NCBI RefSeq assembly: GCF_026745355.1
Contig: NC_079210.1
Span: 25,868,529-25,932,528, forward strand
From: Beta vulgaris subsp. vulgaris
Taxonomy: Eukaryota > Streptophyta > Magnoliopsida > Caryophyllales > Amaranthaceae
DNA: 64,000 bases
Direction of reading: 5' to 3'
Within the stretch, counting starts at the first letter, position 1. Each line of letters starts with the position of its first letter. Shown here piece by piece: positions 45,388-56,490 of the stretch. The notes under the pieces were generated by a model, which saw nothing but the letters and a program-made list of their open reading frames with translations, did no database searches and was not told the DNA's origin. The translations under genes were made by a program, and so were the position numbers.

Positions 45388-46894
45388 TCAAAGTATCATC
45401 AATAGGCATGGGTGGTCCATTGTAGTGAGAACCACTTCGGAGAGTGATGGCATTTGCCGAATCTGTAGGCTGAACAGGTTGTGCTGGAAGAGCACCTTGT
45501 TGCGAGTAGGATTCGAAGTAGCCAATTGTGCCAACTGATTCTCCAACATCTTATTGTGAGCAAGAATGGACTCAATTTGTGCCTTGTCAGCTTGTCGATC
45601 CTTTTGCATTTGTAGCATCATGTTTCTCATCTCAACCATCATTGGATCGGCAGGAGGTGCTTGTTGAGATGGATTGAAAGGTGGTCTAGAGAAACCAGGA
45701 GGGTGTTGGGAAGGTGTTGGTAGTACCTGGTTCAATTGTTGTGCTTGTGGTTGTGGTGCAGGAGGATTTAGGACATTAGTGCTCTTGTAAGACAAGTTAG
45801 GATGATTTCTCAACCCTGGATTGTATGTGTTGGAGTATGGGTTGTTCGGCTGATATGTTTGAAAAGCATTAACTTGTTCGAGAGAACTCCGACACTCTTG
45901 TGCCCAATGTCCAACTATGCACAATTATCACACAAATCTCGGAGTAGTACCCAAAGCAGCAACACTTGCAGGAGAGGAGAGTTGCATATTGTCAAGTTAT
46001 TGCTGATTGCATTCATCTGTGCAGCTAATAGGATATAGAATCTATCTCATGCTTTCCACCCTTGTTAGCTAGTCCTCGAGGATTACCATATTGAGAGTTG
46101 TGGATAGCCATCTCCTCGATCAAATCATGTGCAGCATCAATTCTAGTTTCATGAATCTCCCATTTGCTGCAGAGTCAAGGATAAGTCTCGAGTTGTTCCC
46201 CAAACCATTGTAGAATCCTGAACTAGGAACCATTTTTGTAGACCATGATGGGGACATTCTCTCTGAAGATCTTTAAATCTTTCCCATGCCTCATGTAAAG
46301 ACTCATCAGTCCCTTGGGTGAAGTTTGTAATCTGACTACGCAACCTAGCAGTCTTCTCTGGAGGGTAGTACTTTCTGTAGAAAGCTAGAGCCAAGGTATT
46401 CCAATCAGTGATCCCAAGAGTGGCTCGATTAATCCCATTGTACCACATCTTTGCCTTGTCTCGAAGTGAAAATGGGAAAAGAATCTCCCGAATCTGATCT
46501 TGTGTCACTCCCTGCTGCTTAATGGTAGAGCAATATTGGCAGAAATCTTGATAATGAAGATTGGGTCTTCATTAGGTCCACCACCAAATTGTTTTCTTTC
46601 GATCATGTTTAGCAATGCAGGTTTGATCTCGAAATTTACAGCTTCGATTTCAGGCATTTGATTGCTCTTGGGAAGTTCAGCCAAAGAGGGTTGGGAAAAG
46701 TCAGTAAGCTCCGAGCCATCTCTGATTCTGGTGGAGCAACAGAGACAATGCTGGTAGAATCAGAGTCAGAATCCAAAGGATTATCTTCCCTTGGATATAT
46801 CTCGCAACTGTCTGGAAAAGTTCTTCTGTCTATGAAAGGATCTTTCGATTTCAGGATCAAATTGTAGGCAATCTGAACTCAAACTCCTGCGCAT
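45388..46894 (-). pseudogene. Athila-like Gag, degenerate
   Basis: Translation starts at MRRSLSS (46894). The capsid-type gag domain is at 46508-46149 (LFPFSLRDKAKMWYNGI, NTLALAFYRKYYPPEKT, FTQGTDESLHEAWERFK). A zinc-knuckle remnant follows around 45900 (GHWAQECRSS) with a frame change inside it. A glutamine/proline-rich linker (QPQAQQLNQVLPTPSQH) and MLENQLAQLA follow. Several frameshifts break the gene, so the element must have relied on proteins in trans if it moved recently. Confidence 0.88.
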
Positions 46895-47009
46895 AGAAGA
46901 ACTAAAGAACAAACAATTAAGAGATTTTGTCCAAAGAACAAGTGTTCTCTGAGACGAGAGATATAATCTAGACTCTAAAACAATTAAAGAAAATGGAACA
47001 AAACCGTTT

Positions 47010-47026
47010 CCCCGGCAACGGCGCCA
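47010..47026 (-). other. Primer binding site of the Athila-like element
   Basis: TGGCGCCGTTGCCGGGG on the minus strand, 5 bp from the 5' LTR. This is the standard Athila primer site. Confidence 0.92.
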
Positions 47027-47031
47027 AATTT

Positions 47032-48458
47032 TGACAGGCTAAAGTCGTATCACCTTATCAAAAGTAATCCTAAGTCCTCTAACAAATAGTAGTCAGGGAA
47101 GTAGGGTCGAATCCACAGAGAAACAGTGTTCTTTTCCTAATTGTCAGTCAAATCTAGAGTATAGGAACGAGTGTTTGTGAGTAATTATACTAAACTAAAC
47201 TATGAATAAATCAAGAATTATCAATAATAAAAAGTCTAGGGCATAGGTTCACCAATGATCAATATTTCGGAATGAAACACTAAAATCAATAATTAATAAT
47301 GCAGTTAACAAGATTGATTCGCTCTCTCAAGTCTAAATCAAGCATAGAACGATATTAACAGGCTCTCGCAATTTATTAACACCAATTCTACCTATTGAAA
47401 CTAGCCTTAATATCAAGTTTATACCTCTCGGCGCATAACCTAATATTGCAACACTATAACAATCAAATCTGGCCAAATTGGATTGAATAGATAAAAAACA
47501 TTCAATAGGAATCAACATGCATCAATAAAAATCAATACTTTAATAAACATCCCTTCCTAATTGATCATGGATCCCCCTAAACCCTAGAAATAGACTACTC
47601 AATCATAATTGGGGAAAACATATTCATAATTAAATAAGCAAACATGAATTAATAATAAAGGATTGAATAGGAATAAGAAAGAAGAGAAATAATACCAATT
47701 GTAGAACCAATCTTGCAAAAATCAAAGCTTCTATTGAAAATTCAATGTAAATGGAGAAAAAGCAAAACTAGGGTTCTTCAAAATTGAGAGAAAAAAGAAA
47801 ATATAATCTTTTGAATTAATGCGGAAAAAACAAAATAGAAAATAAGATAGGAAATAATAATATTCCCTTGAGTCTTTATACCTTTCTATTTCCTAAAACA
47901 ACTAGAAAAATAGAGTCAATTCGTCAAAAGATAAAGCCTTATTCGACTAGGAAACCCGGAATAATCCGCGGCCGCGGATTTTCGGGCTGCAAAACAGCGT
48001 CAACTTGCAAAGACCATATCTCCCAAACTAGAAGTCGTATCGGGGCGTGTAATATACCGTTGGAAAGCTCTTCAAGTCTAGTTTCCAACCCCACTGGAAT
48101 CACTGAATTCCGATCTCTGGATAATAAGTTATGATCAAAAGAGTGCACATGACTCAATTTCCATACTTCTTTTAATACGTTTCCGCTATGTTTGAGTTGC
48201 AATCCGACTTGAAGATGCCCTTTGGACTTCTCATTTGACTTAGCTCCTTCCTAGATGCTTCTCATGCTTAAGCTTTCCAATAATACTCCAATTGTGTTCT
48301 CAATACCTGAAAACTATCAAAAACACCGAAAACACACACAGAGTAATATCTTCTTAACTTAAGTAACTATATGCAATTATGGACTACGAATGCAACTAAA
48401 TGATCCTAAAATGCAACCTAAATGCATCATGAAATACCTATATTAATATGACTCATCA
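47032..48458 (-). repeat. 5' LTR of the Athila-like element
   Basis: It matches 40106-41528 with few substitutions and small indels (for example ACTATATAATAATC versus ACTATGAATAAATC). The high identity points to a fairly recent insertion. Confidence 0.95.
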
Positions 48459-48912
48459 CAAATCTTTCTTAGCCTTGTTTTCTGTCATGCGCCGTTTTCG
48501 TTCTGATGGCGGCGTTTCTGTCGGTTGTTTGTGGTCAGAGTGCTTGAGGGTTGTCAGGTAACAAGCCCTGGCAAACACTTGGTTCCCCCTTATTTTCTCT
48601 GGTTTACCATCATTCGATGTGTAGATCATTGTCAGATGGTAGGTGGAGACCACTGTTTGGGCGTCATGGATCAATGACCGCCCGATGATGGCGTTGTAGG
48701 CCGCTGGGACGTCAACAACGAGGAATTCCACCATCATGTCCCTGGAATGAGACCGTTCTCCCAACTGGACTGCTAGTTTGACAGTTTATCCTGGAACGAC
48801 AGATGCCCATGTAAAACCGATGACTTGGTAGTAGACCGGCTTCAGACATGCAGTTTCGAGGCCCATTCTTTCGAATGTTTCTTTGTAGAGGATGTTGCGG
48901 AACTTCCACCAT
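48456..48912 (-). pseudogene. Tat protease region
   Basis: It reads DMMVEFLVVDVPAAYNAIIG and RSLIHDAQTVVSTYHLTMIY, the retropepsin-flanking segment typical of Tat (DVPxAYNxIxGR). Upstream pieces lie in other frames. The Athila-like element was inserted directly after the KKAKKDL-type lysine-rich stretch. Confidence 0.8.
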
Positions 48913-48991
48913 CCACCAGTACGCGATGGACCATTGCTGTTGATATTTGCAGAGATACTACCAATGGATCATCATGAGGGTAGATGATTCC

Positions 48992-49983
48992 CTAAGCGTC
49001 AGTAAAAGCTATGGACGACATGGTTGGGGGTGCCGGCCATTTCCCGGTGTTGTGATAGTTTACTTGGTGCCTCACCTCTTTCAAGCTAGCTTTGGCACCA
49101 TGTATGCTTCCACCACGTGTCGGCCCTCCAAATATAACATGGATCTCGGTGATCCTGTCTTTCACAGACCTCCTACTGCTATTTTCATCCTCTCTGGGTA
49201 GGGATTTTCGGTCGATCCTTGCCTGGTATTGGGTGAAATAGCCCGTTCGTATGAGATCTTTGATCCCATCCTTGAGGTCCTTATAGTCATCTGTCACGTG
49301 ACCATAGTCCCTGTGGAACTCACACCACTTTGATTTATCCCGGCCCTTTAGTACATCTTTCTAGGCCTCTGCCACTTGTCGTCCTTTTTATGCAGCTCGA
49401 ATATCTCTGCCCTAGATATTGTTAGAGGGGATATAATTGCGATACCGGTCGGCTCACCCTCCCTGACCCTTCTTTACGGAATTGCTTTCTTCCCTCCTGT
49501 TGGAATTGTCTGGTTTTTTATCTTTCCGGTACTTGTCATCTTTACGATCTTTTTCCTTATCTTTCTCATCTCCTGCCGGCCTTTTAGCGGTTGCCGCCTT
49601 GTCAAACTCCTCCCCTTGGATGAAGTCATTTGCCTTGCCTAAGACCTCCGTTAGGCTTGTCAGCTTTTTGCGGCCCAAGTAGCTTCTGAAGGGAGTTCCT
49701 TCTTTTAGGCATGTCATTAGAGCTAAGACCGCTACCTCCTGCTGCAGGCTGGGGATGGTGACGGCTTATGCATTGAAACGCCCTACATAGTCCCTCAAAC
49801 TCTCAGATTCCCCTTGCTTGATGGACATCAGTTCGCCAGTAGTCTTCTCTCTACGCTTGTTACTAACAAAGTGTGTAACAAACATAGATGTGAGCTGGCG
49901 GAAGTCGAAGACCGTTGCCGGTGGTATACTCTTGAACCATGTCTGGCCAAGCCCATTTAGCGTAGAGGGGAACACTTTACACC
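48992..49983 (-). pseudogene. Tat Gag, C-terminal half
   Basis: The gag core is at 49975-49766 (FPSTLNGLGQTWFKSIPPAT, FVSNKRREKTTGELMSIKQG, SLRDYVGRFNA). A lysine/aspartate-rich basic linker follows at 49717-49454, then 49297-48992 with DYKDLKDGIKDLIRTGY and ITEIHVIFGGPTRGG. The order is that of Tat gag. The frames do not join without shifts. Confidence 0.85.
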
Positions 49984-49986
49984 ATA

Positions 49987-51615
49987 CAGTAGTACAGAAA
50001 AGGCAATTTGCGTCGGATGTGAGGCGCCTATTTGCGTCGGACTCTGGTGCGACGCCAAAGCCCTCGACGCAAATGACTCAAAAACGATCTACGTCGTATG
50101 CGGAAACGACGCAGATGGTTCAGCTATTTGCGTCGCACTCGTATACGGTGCGACGCAGATGGCTATCCCAGCCCAATTCAGAGTAATGCAGAGGGTAATC
50201 TGCGTCGCACATTGCCTAGGGTGCGACGCACATTAGTGATTTGCGTCGCACCTCGGGCTATGTGCGACGCAAATTACTATTTTAGTAAAAAAAAATTTAA
50301 TTTTTAGACCTAGAATATACTGCAAAGATATTCTCGAATAGTAAAAGAGTAGAAGATTGAGAGACAAATTACCAACTGAAATCAAAGAAGGATTGAACAC
50401 AACAAAATTCAATAATTTTATAATTTACAACTCCAACACAAAACATTAAACCACCAAAATTCTATAATTTACAACTTGAACACAAAATAATATAAAAAAT
50501 CAGAGATCTACAATTTCCTCTACTAGTGTTCGACGAAAACTTCCATTTCCTTCCATTTCCAATGAAGAAAACTTCCAGCTAAACTTTTTTCTACTAGTGT
50601 TCGACGAAAACTTCCATTTCAAAAATTTCCGACGAAACAACCATCTGCAAATGAAAGTAATAAAAAATCAGATCTAAAAAGTAAAAAAAACAGAAGAATA
50701 TAGTTTCAGATGTATAAAACTCAAAGACAATGAAAAATGAGAAAATTAAGATCTAAACAATGTAAAAATGAAAAAACGAAGGAAAAAATTGTTAGATCTG
50801 AAAACATGAAAAATGAAAAAACAAAATTGTAGATCTAACAATGAAAAAATGAAAAAACGACAATTTTACATGTGAAACTAACCATAAAACGGCTGATTTG
50901 TCGTCGGAAAACGGCCGTTGATGTGTTCGAAGTGATGGATTTTATGTGTTGATGTGTTCGAAGTGATGCGAAATTGTAGATTTCAAGTGTAAAAATTGAA
51001 TCTTAACATCCCGAAAGCATGAAACCCTTGCAGTTGCCCCTGTAAAAATTCTGCCGATAGTTATGCATCACTAATTCATTGAACACGGAGTTTTTAGGGT
51101 TGAACACGGACAATTTCAAGTGTGAGGGAGGAGGGAGGAGAGTTTTTATGGTTGAGGAGTGACGGAGGGAGAGAGAGGAGTTTTTAGGGTTGAGGAGTGA
51201 CGGAGGGAGAGAGAGGAGGGAGAGGAGGGAGGGAGGAGAGAGAGAGGAGTAGTGAGAAATGAAATGCGGCGCGGTAAGATATAGGAGTTTTTAGGTTAAA
51301 AGTAAGGATGGGCCAAATTTGCGTCGTATGGGCCATGAGGTCCGACGCCATTTAGGCTTTTGCAACGCACTAAAACACCATGCGACACAGATAGTAAAGG
51401 ACGATTTGCGTCATATTCGCCACGTGGTCCGATGCAAATTGAGATTTTGCAACGCACTTTTATAGCATGCGACACAGATAGCTCATCTTGGTGCTCATTT
51501 ACCCATGATGTGCGTCGCAGTCTTCTTCAAGTGCGACGCAAATAACATTTTTGCGTCATTTCCGTTTATGTGCGATGCAAATGGGGCGACGTAAATCGTC
51601 TTTTTTCTACTAGTG
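49987..51615. mobile_element. CACTA-type MITE in Tat gag
   Basis: The ends are CAGTAGTACAGAAAAGGC at the left and CTTTTTTCTACTAGTG at the right, with a perfect 3-bp duplication ATA (49984-49986 and 51616-51618). Subterminal zones (50024-50280 and 51310-51600) are packed with TTTGCGTCGCAC / GTGCGACGCAAA inverted pairs. The core is AT-rich with no transposase. The Tat gag frame is continuous across the empty site. Confidence 0.93.
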
Positions 51616-52257
51616 ATACTGAGTCGGTATCAGTGTACACCAACATATGTCCCTCATAAGCCAATATGTGATCTTCCGGGTCAGTCTTGTCGTCATACTT
51701 ACATGTCGGCATCTTGACTTCTCCATGGGCTCTTGAAGGATGGCCGTGGAAAAGGGGGAGTTCCGTAAGGATACCGCCGCTCTTCGTCTATACTCACTTC
51801 CTTTTCTAGGATGGGAAGACAGCTGGACCTCCGTTTCCTGAGCTTCCTCTTCCTCCTCCTCCCCAACCTGCTCCGTGGGGGTCTTGGAGTTGGCCACCTG
51901 ATCCTGGTCATTCCGGCCTCGTTCCCCCTGGCGGCCCGTCCCTAGTAAGCGTAGTTTTCTCACTGGGTTGTGGGCTCTGCTCAGAGGTCGTTTGATGGGT
52001 GGACCGGTCGGTGGGGTATGGCTGGCCATGGCCTGAAAAACTTCCGCTGCACTCCTAAGCTGTTCCGGAGTGAACCTATGCTGGAGAGTGTGGAAGATAC
52101 TCTCTTGAGGAGTCTCAGGAGTTTTCCTTCCCTTATCAGTGGGTGGCCGAGTCAGTCATGTCGCCGGTATCGGGGTTGAGAACCTTGGTGGTGTTTTCTC
52201 AATGGGGACATTGTTTTCATCAGTTTCCGGCATCCCAAAGTGCTGAATAGGATCCAT
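51616..52257 (-). pseudogene. Tat Gag, N-terminal half
   Basis: It begins near 52257 (MDPIQHFGMPETDENN) just inside the 5' LTR and soon meets a stop. The following frame has a glutamate-rich stretch (EEEEEEAQETEV) and then, in another frame, the TCKYDDKTDPEDHILAYE-type start of the gag core near 51620-51710. Frameshifts make it non-functional. Confidence 0.75.
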
Positions 52258-52327
52258 GAGGGTTGTTTTGCTGGTAAGGAATGGCTTAGTCTTAAAAGTA
52301 TAGTTCTCCCCTTCTTATAGCACCAAT

Positions 52328-54001
52328 TGTTCCAGTATGGAATAAGTATTAGGGTGTGAACCGGTATGTCCTTTGTATATAAGCCGGTTCGATTTCCTGC
52401 AAGAGAGAACACGTAAACTAGCCTCGGGGGTTGATCCGAGGAACGCCCCTCCGATGCTTAAGTCAGTGATGGGTAAACCGGTAGCTCTCAAGTAGAATAT
52501 GATTGTGATTGTGAACGTACCTTATGACTCAGATCAACGGGGTATTTATAGGAGCCGGCAAGAGTCCTTGTTCAAGTAGGACTCTGCCCCTATTGGTTGG
52601 ACGCAGGTATATTCCTTTATCCTCTATTGAAGTTTTATCCTTAGGCCCGTAGGCGCATGTAGATAGAAACTGGATCAAGCCCAGGCCCATGAGTAATGGC
52701 CCAGCGAGGGATACCGTTTGGGTATCTTAGTGAAACCGGTATGACAAAGTCAACGATTCTACAGTAAGCATGTTGACCATGGCGATACTTATCGGTCTAG
52801 GTGGACCGGTATGGAACTTAGTCAGCCCCCATACAAGTGTATTTAAGGAATTGAAGATTTTATCGTAAGTTAAGAGAAGATAATTACCATGATTTCTTAC
52901 ATTAAAAAAAACAATGCATTAAGGAGCTGACAAACACAACACATACAAACGAGACAAAAGGCAGCATATTAACTAGAACAACAATCACGTACAACAGCTC
53001 AATGGAGCGTTGGCTTGCAGCAGCGGCAAATATAGTGGAGGGAGAAAAAGAACATGCAACGCCTTAACAACCAACCGTTGCCGGAGCATTTGTGGCAAAA
53101 CTCCGGTGGATTAGAAATTAAGCAAAGATTTTGTTTAGTGAATAATCTGGAAGATTTAAGATGGTGGGATTGATTGAAATCAGGTTTGGAATTATTTCAT
53201 GAACTTCATTGAAGCGAGAGAAAGTGGTAACATTCTATAGAATAGACAAAGTATATATGTTTTTTGGTAAATTTATAATGCTAATACCGAGAATAATCCA
53301 AAGTCAGGACAACTAAATGTATCTATTACATTTTATGTTATTTAGGTACATGAGTTGTACACATCAGCATATCCAACTACAAAGTTAAGTACTCCTATTA
53401 CATTATGTTAATGTTTTTCATCTTTTTTGCTAGATAAGAGTGAGGGTAGAGTTAAATGAGTGATGGTAGAGTTGTGACTTCTGACTCAATTAATCATTCA
53501 TTTATTTATTTATAATAAGTAGTGCCTTTTTTTCCTGGGAGAGAGGATGAGTTAGTCACTTAATCATTCCCAAGATATCAATCATTTTAACATTCAATCG
53601 ATCATTTTAACGTTCAATCGATCACCTTAAGCATTCAAATATTTTTGCCACAAATAAAGCAATAAGATCTAATACACATATATTTGGTGTGTTTTGGTTC
53701 TGATCATGGTCGACATAATAATGCTAAAAATCAAAAGAAAACTATTATATTTCATATTAAATTATATAAGAAATTTTAAGGAATACTATCTATAAAAAAA
53801 TTTCTTCAATCTACAAACTGATTATATATATAGTTTTATAATTATCTAATATATATCCTAGAAACAAACTAATCAAACAAAATATATCCCGTGCATTATG
53901 CACGGGTCAAATCATATAATATCACGATTAATGTTGTATATCAGGAAATGTTCCAAAACCTATGATTTAGTTTTACTATCTGTAAAAATCGAAAATATAT
54001 G
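52328..54001 (-). repeat. 5' LTR of the Tat element (right copy)
   Basis: It begins TGTTCCAGTATGGAATAAG. The adjoining minus-strand sequence ATTGGTGCTATAAGAAGGGG is the likely primer binding site region. A TATA box lies at 52543-52550. The hairpin CCCGTGCATTATGCACGGG is at 53888-53906. The match with the left copy stops at GAAAATATATG; no canonical terminal CA is seen there. Confidence 0.8.
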
Positions 54002-54525
54002 GGTATGGGTGAGTTGGTATACTTTTTTATGTAAAAACTTATCGAAAATATAGAAATTGAGATTGTCAAATAAATTATAGAAATTTTTTCCAATTTGCAA
54101 TCTTCTTATGTATATGGGTGAGTTAGTTTATGTATTTTAAGATAAATATATTACTTGCATGCTAAATCTAGGCCTAAATAACTTAATAGATATTTAAAAT
54201 TCAAAGTCATTAGCCTATATTCATTCTTTTTTTAAAAAAAAATGGCATTGTCAAATAAGTTATAGGAAGTTTTTCAGATTTGTAATCTTTATATATAGGT
54301 GAGTTATTAATGATATCTATTTCAAGATAATTGTTTTAAATTTATATGAATTTGAAGATTTAAAAAATCTATTACTAATTATCGTTATTCAATAACTTAA
54401 TAAATTTTTGTAAGGGAAAGTTCTTTAAGCCTATATATTCAAAAGTTTCTTTAACAGTTAACTTATCATTTAAACAAAACTCATACTTGGTTTCAAAGCT
54501 AAGTGATTTGAAGTCGTTGATAAAT
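54002..54525. other. Spacer between the Tat and copia elements
   Basis: AT-rich DNA without a recognised gene. Two short direct repeats (TGGGTGAGTTAGTT-like near 54005 and 54115, and GTCAAATAARTTATAGRAA near 54065 and 54249) suggest an older, decayed duplication. Confidence 0.5.
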
Positions 54526-55681
54526 TGTTAGTCTTGGACGAACACTTAAGCAACTACAAGAGGGGGGGTGAATTGTAGTTGGAGAGATTTTCAAACTTTT
54601 TGCGAAAATAGAAGAATGAATAAGTAAGAAAGAAATAATTGCATGAACTTAGAAAGAACTAGGAACACGGGATTTTTACAAGGAAAACTTCCTAGGCCCA
54701 ATAGGAAGAAAAACCTTGACCACGAGGGATTTTGACTAAATTCTCTTTAATAACTTTTAGGCCAAAAGACTCTCTTTTGTACAACCTAAACTCGGACCAA
54801 CTCTGTTCCTCTAGGAACTAGTTCCCTGTCAGCCTGTTCCCCCTGAACAGTTGACTTCTCCCTTGACTTCACTCAAAGCCTTTTCTCTTTCTCTCTTTTC
54901 TTTCTCTTTTTCTCTCAAATTGATTACAGACTTAGATTCACTCAACCCAATCTATAATACATCAATTTCTAAGAAGAAGAAAACCGAATGTACTTTCTCT
55001 AAGAATATTACATAAAATTCTGAAAGTCTTACTAAAAGATCCGTTACAAATGCCTATTTGTAGAGACCTAATTTCTCAAGCACTTCTCCACGATTTTCTT
55101 CAAAAACATCTCCATGATCACACGTAGCTTCAGCTACTTCTCCATGATCTTTCCGTTGCAGTTTTACCGTTGATAGTTTGTTCAGTTTGGCTTCCACGAT
55201 CTCAGCCACTTCTCCATGTTTACACGCCTCACAAATAGCTAGGTTGTTGCGGTTCCTAAATTATAGGAACTACCTCAACGTTCACTTTGTAAGCGCCTCC
55301 TTAGGTTAGTGTTTTGCGGCTCTAGGTAACCATAGATGCTGCACAAATACTTAACTAAAAACAATATTATGGAATCTTAATATTTTTCATTTGTTACATC
55401 CATAATATTAATCGAATAACACAAATAAATTATAAATAACTTTAAACTTGATTAAACACCTAATCAAATCTTCATAAAGTATTTATCATTTTATTTATGA
55501 AACCTAAAGATAATTACACTAATTAAAACTAGAAAAATAAAATAAACGTAACAAAATAAACTGGAGAAATAGATCTAAGAGATAAACAAATTACTTCTAA
55601 CAAGAAAACTAAAAACCGAATTAATAAACTAAAAATATGTAAACTTTAATTATATGTCATTATCAAAATAGTGAAATAACA
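54526..55681 (-). repeat. 3' LTR of a Ty1/copia (SIRE-like) element
   Basis: It begins TGTTAGTCTTGGACG and ends GTGAAATAACA on the plus strand. A polypurine tract (AATCAAAAAGGGGGAATAA on the minus strand) adjoins it at 55682-55700. The conserved segment ACAAGAGGGGGGGTGAATTG lies near the left end. The polypurine tract shows minus-strand orientation. Length is 1,156 bp. Confidence 0.75.
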
Positions 55682-56490
55682 TTATTCCCCCTTTTTGATT
55701 ATGACAAATTAAAATTTTTTTTAAGGTTTTTGATTTTTAAAAAACTCTACAAAAAAAAAGAAACTACACAAACTATCCACAATCTAACCTAGTTTAAACA
55801 ACTCTACTGAGACTGGGAACAGGATCAGACATGTTTTGGATCAGACATGTTCAGGAACAGAGATGAGCAGAATATACAAGGAACTATGATAAAAATTTTG
55901 TTTTGTGTACACACATTATCTCTTCCTCCTTTGTCATTATCAAAACCAAATGTTGTACCTGCAGCACTAGAGAGTCAACAGTCTAGGCAACAAGCATGTT
56001 GCTCAAACAGTTATCTCATAATATTAGCCATCCAAACACACAAACATAATATGCAGGCAGAGAGTAATAATAGGGACAGCAAGAATAAGTCAATATGCAG
56101 AGTAATGAAAAAGAAAATGAAGAAAGCAAAGAAAATATTAAAGGTACTTCATATGTCTCAGAAGGACATAAGAAGAGGAATCCAAAAGATTGTTTAATAA
56201 TTACAGCCCCCAAAAAAATTGTTCAAAATATCCAAAGGTAAGAGAAGTTAGGATTTGGTTCGTTTGAAGAGAGAGGAGACCACATAATCTATCTTGGAAA
56301 GCACACCATCCACCTTGTTCCTGATCCCAGTATCAGCATTCTTGATTGCAAGCATTTCATCCTGCTGCTGAGAGTCTAGAACATGGACAGTAGCTTCAAT
56401 GGCATTGATCTTGGTGTGCAGGAGGGTCAGGGAATCCTGAATTTCCCAGAGCAGCTTACCAGTTTTAATTAGATAAAACCTTGCCAACAT
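55682..56490 (-). mobile_element. 3' internal end of the SIRE-like copia element
   Basis: It carries the polypurine tract and, at 56248-56490, a minus-strand frame rich in heptad-like hydrophobic residues (LLHTKINAIEATVHVLDSQQ, VDGVLSKIDYVVSSLF), a coiled-coil-like tail as in the extra 3' region of SIRE-type elements. The frame is cut off at 56490 where the Tekay LTR begins. The rest of the copia element would lie beyond the Tekay insertion, outside this window. Confidence 0.55.

Larger units (their letters stand above)
40106..48458 (-). mobile_element. Non-autonomous Athila-like LTR retrotransposon
   Basis: Two near-identical LTRs (40106-41528 and 47032-48458) both begin TGACAGGCTAAAG and end ATGACTCATCA on the plus strand. 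A perfect 5-bp target duplication CAAAT flanks the element (40101-40105 and 48459-48463). The primer binding site TGGCGCCGTTGCCGGGG lies next to the right LTR on the minus strand (47010-47026), and a polypurine tract AGCTTGGGGGAGTT (minus) adjoins the left LTR. It has gag and a protease-like region but no RT, RNase H or integrase. It splits the Tat polyprotein between protease and RT. Confidence 0.96.
24790..54001 (-). mobile_element. Tat-lineage Ty3/gypsy LTR retrotransposon with four nested insertions
   Basis: Direct repeats of about 1.68 kb (24790-26473 and 52328-54001) bound a minus-strand gag-PR-RT-RH-aRH-INT order plus a plus-strand extra ORF. The second RNase H and the antisense ORF mark the Tat/Ogre group. 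Insertions at 29587-36096, about 36745-37992, 40106-48458 and 49987-51615 add about 17.7 kb; what remains is about 11.5 kb. Gag, RT and integrase carry frameshifts and stops, so the copy is dead. I found no matching outer target duplication: AGTGT precedes the left repeat but not the DNA after the right one. Confidence 0.85.

Noticed and set aside
50024..50280. Short regularly spaced repeats resembling a CRISPR-like array
   Set aside because: They are inverted pairs of GCGTCGCAC forming CACTA subterminal repeats, in a plant genome, with a perfect target duplication around the whole element.
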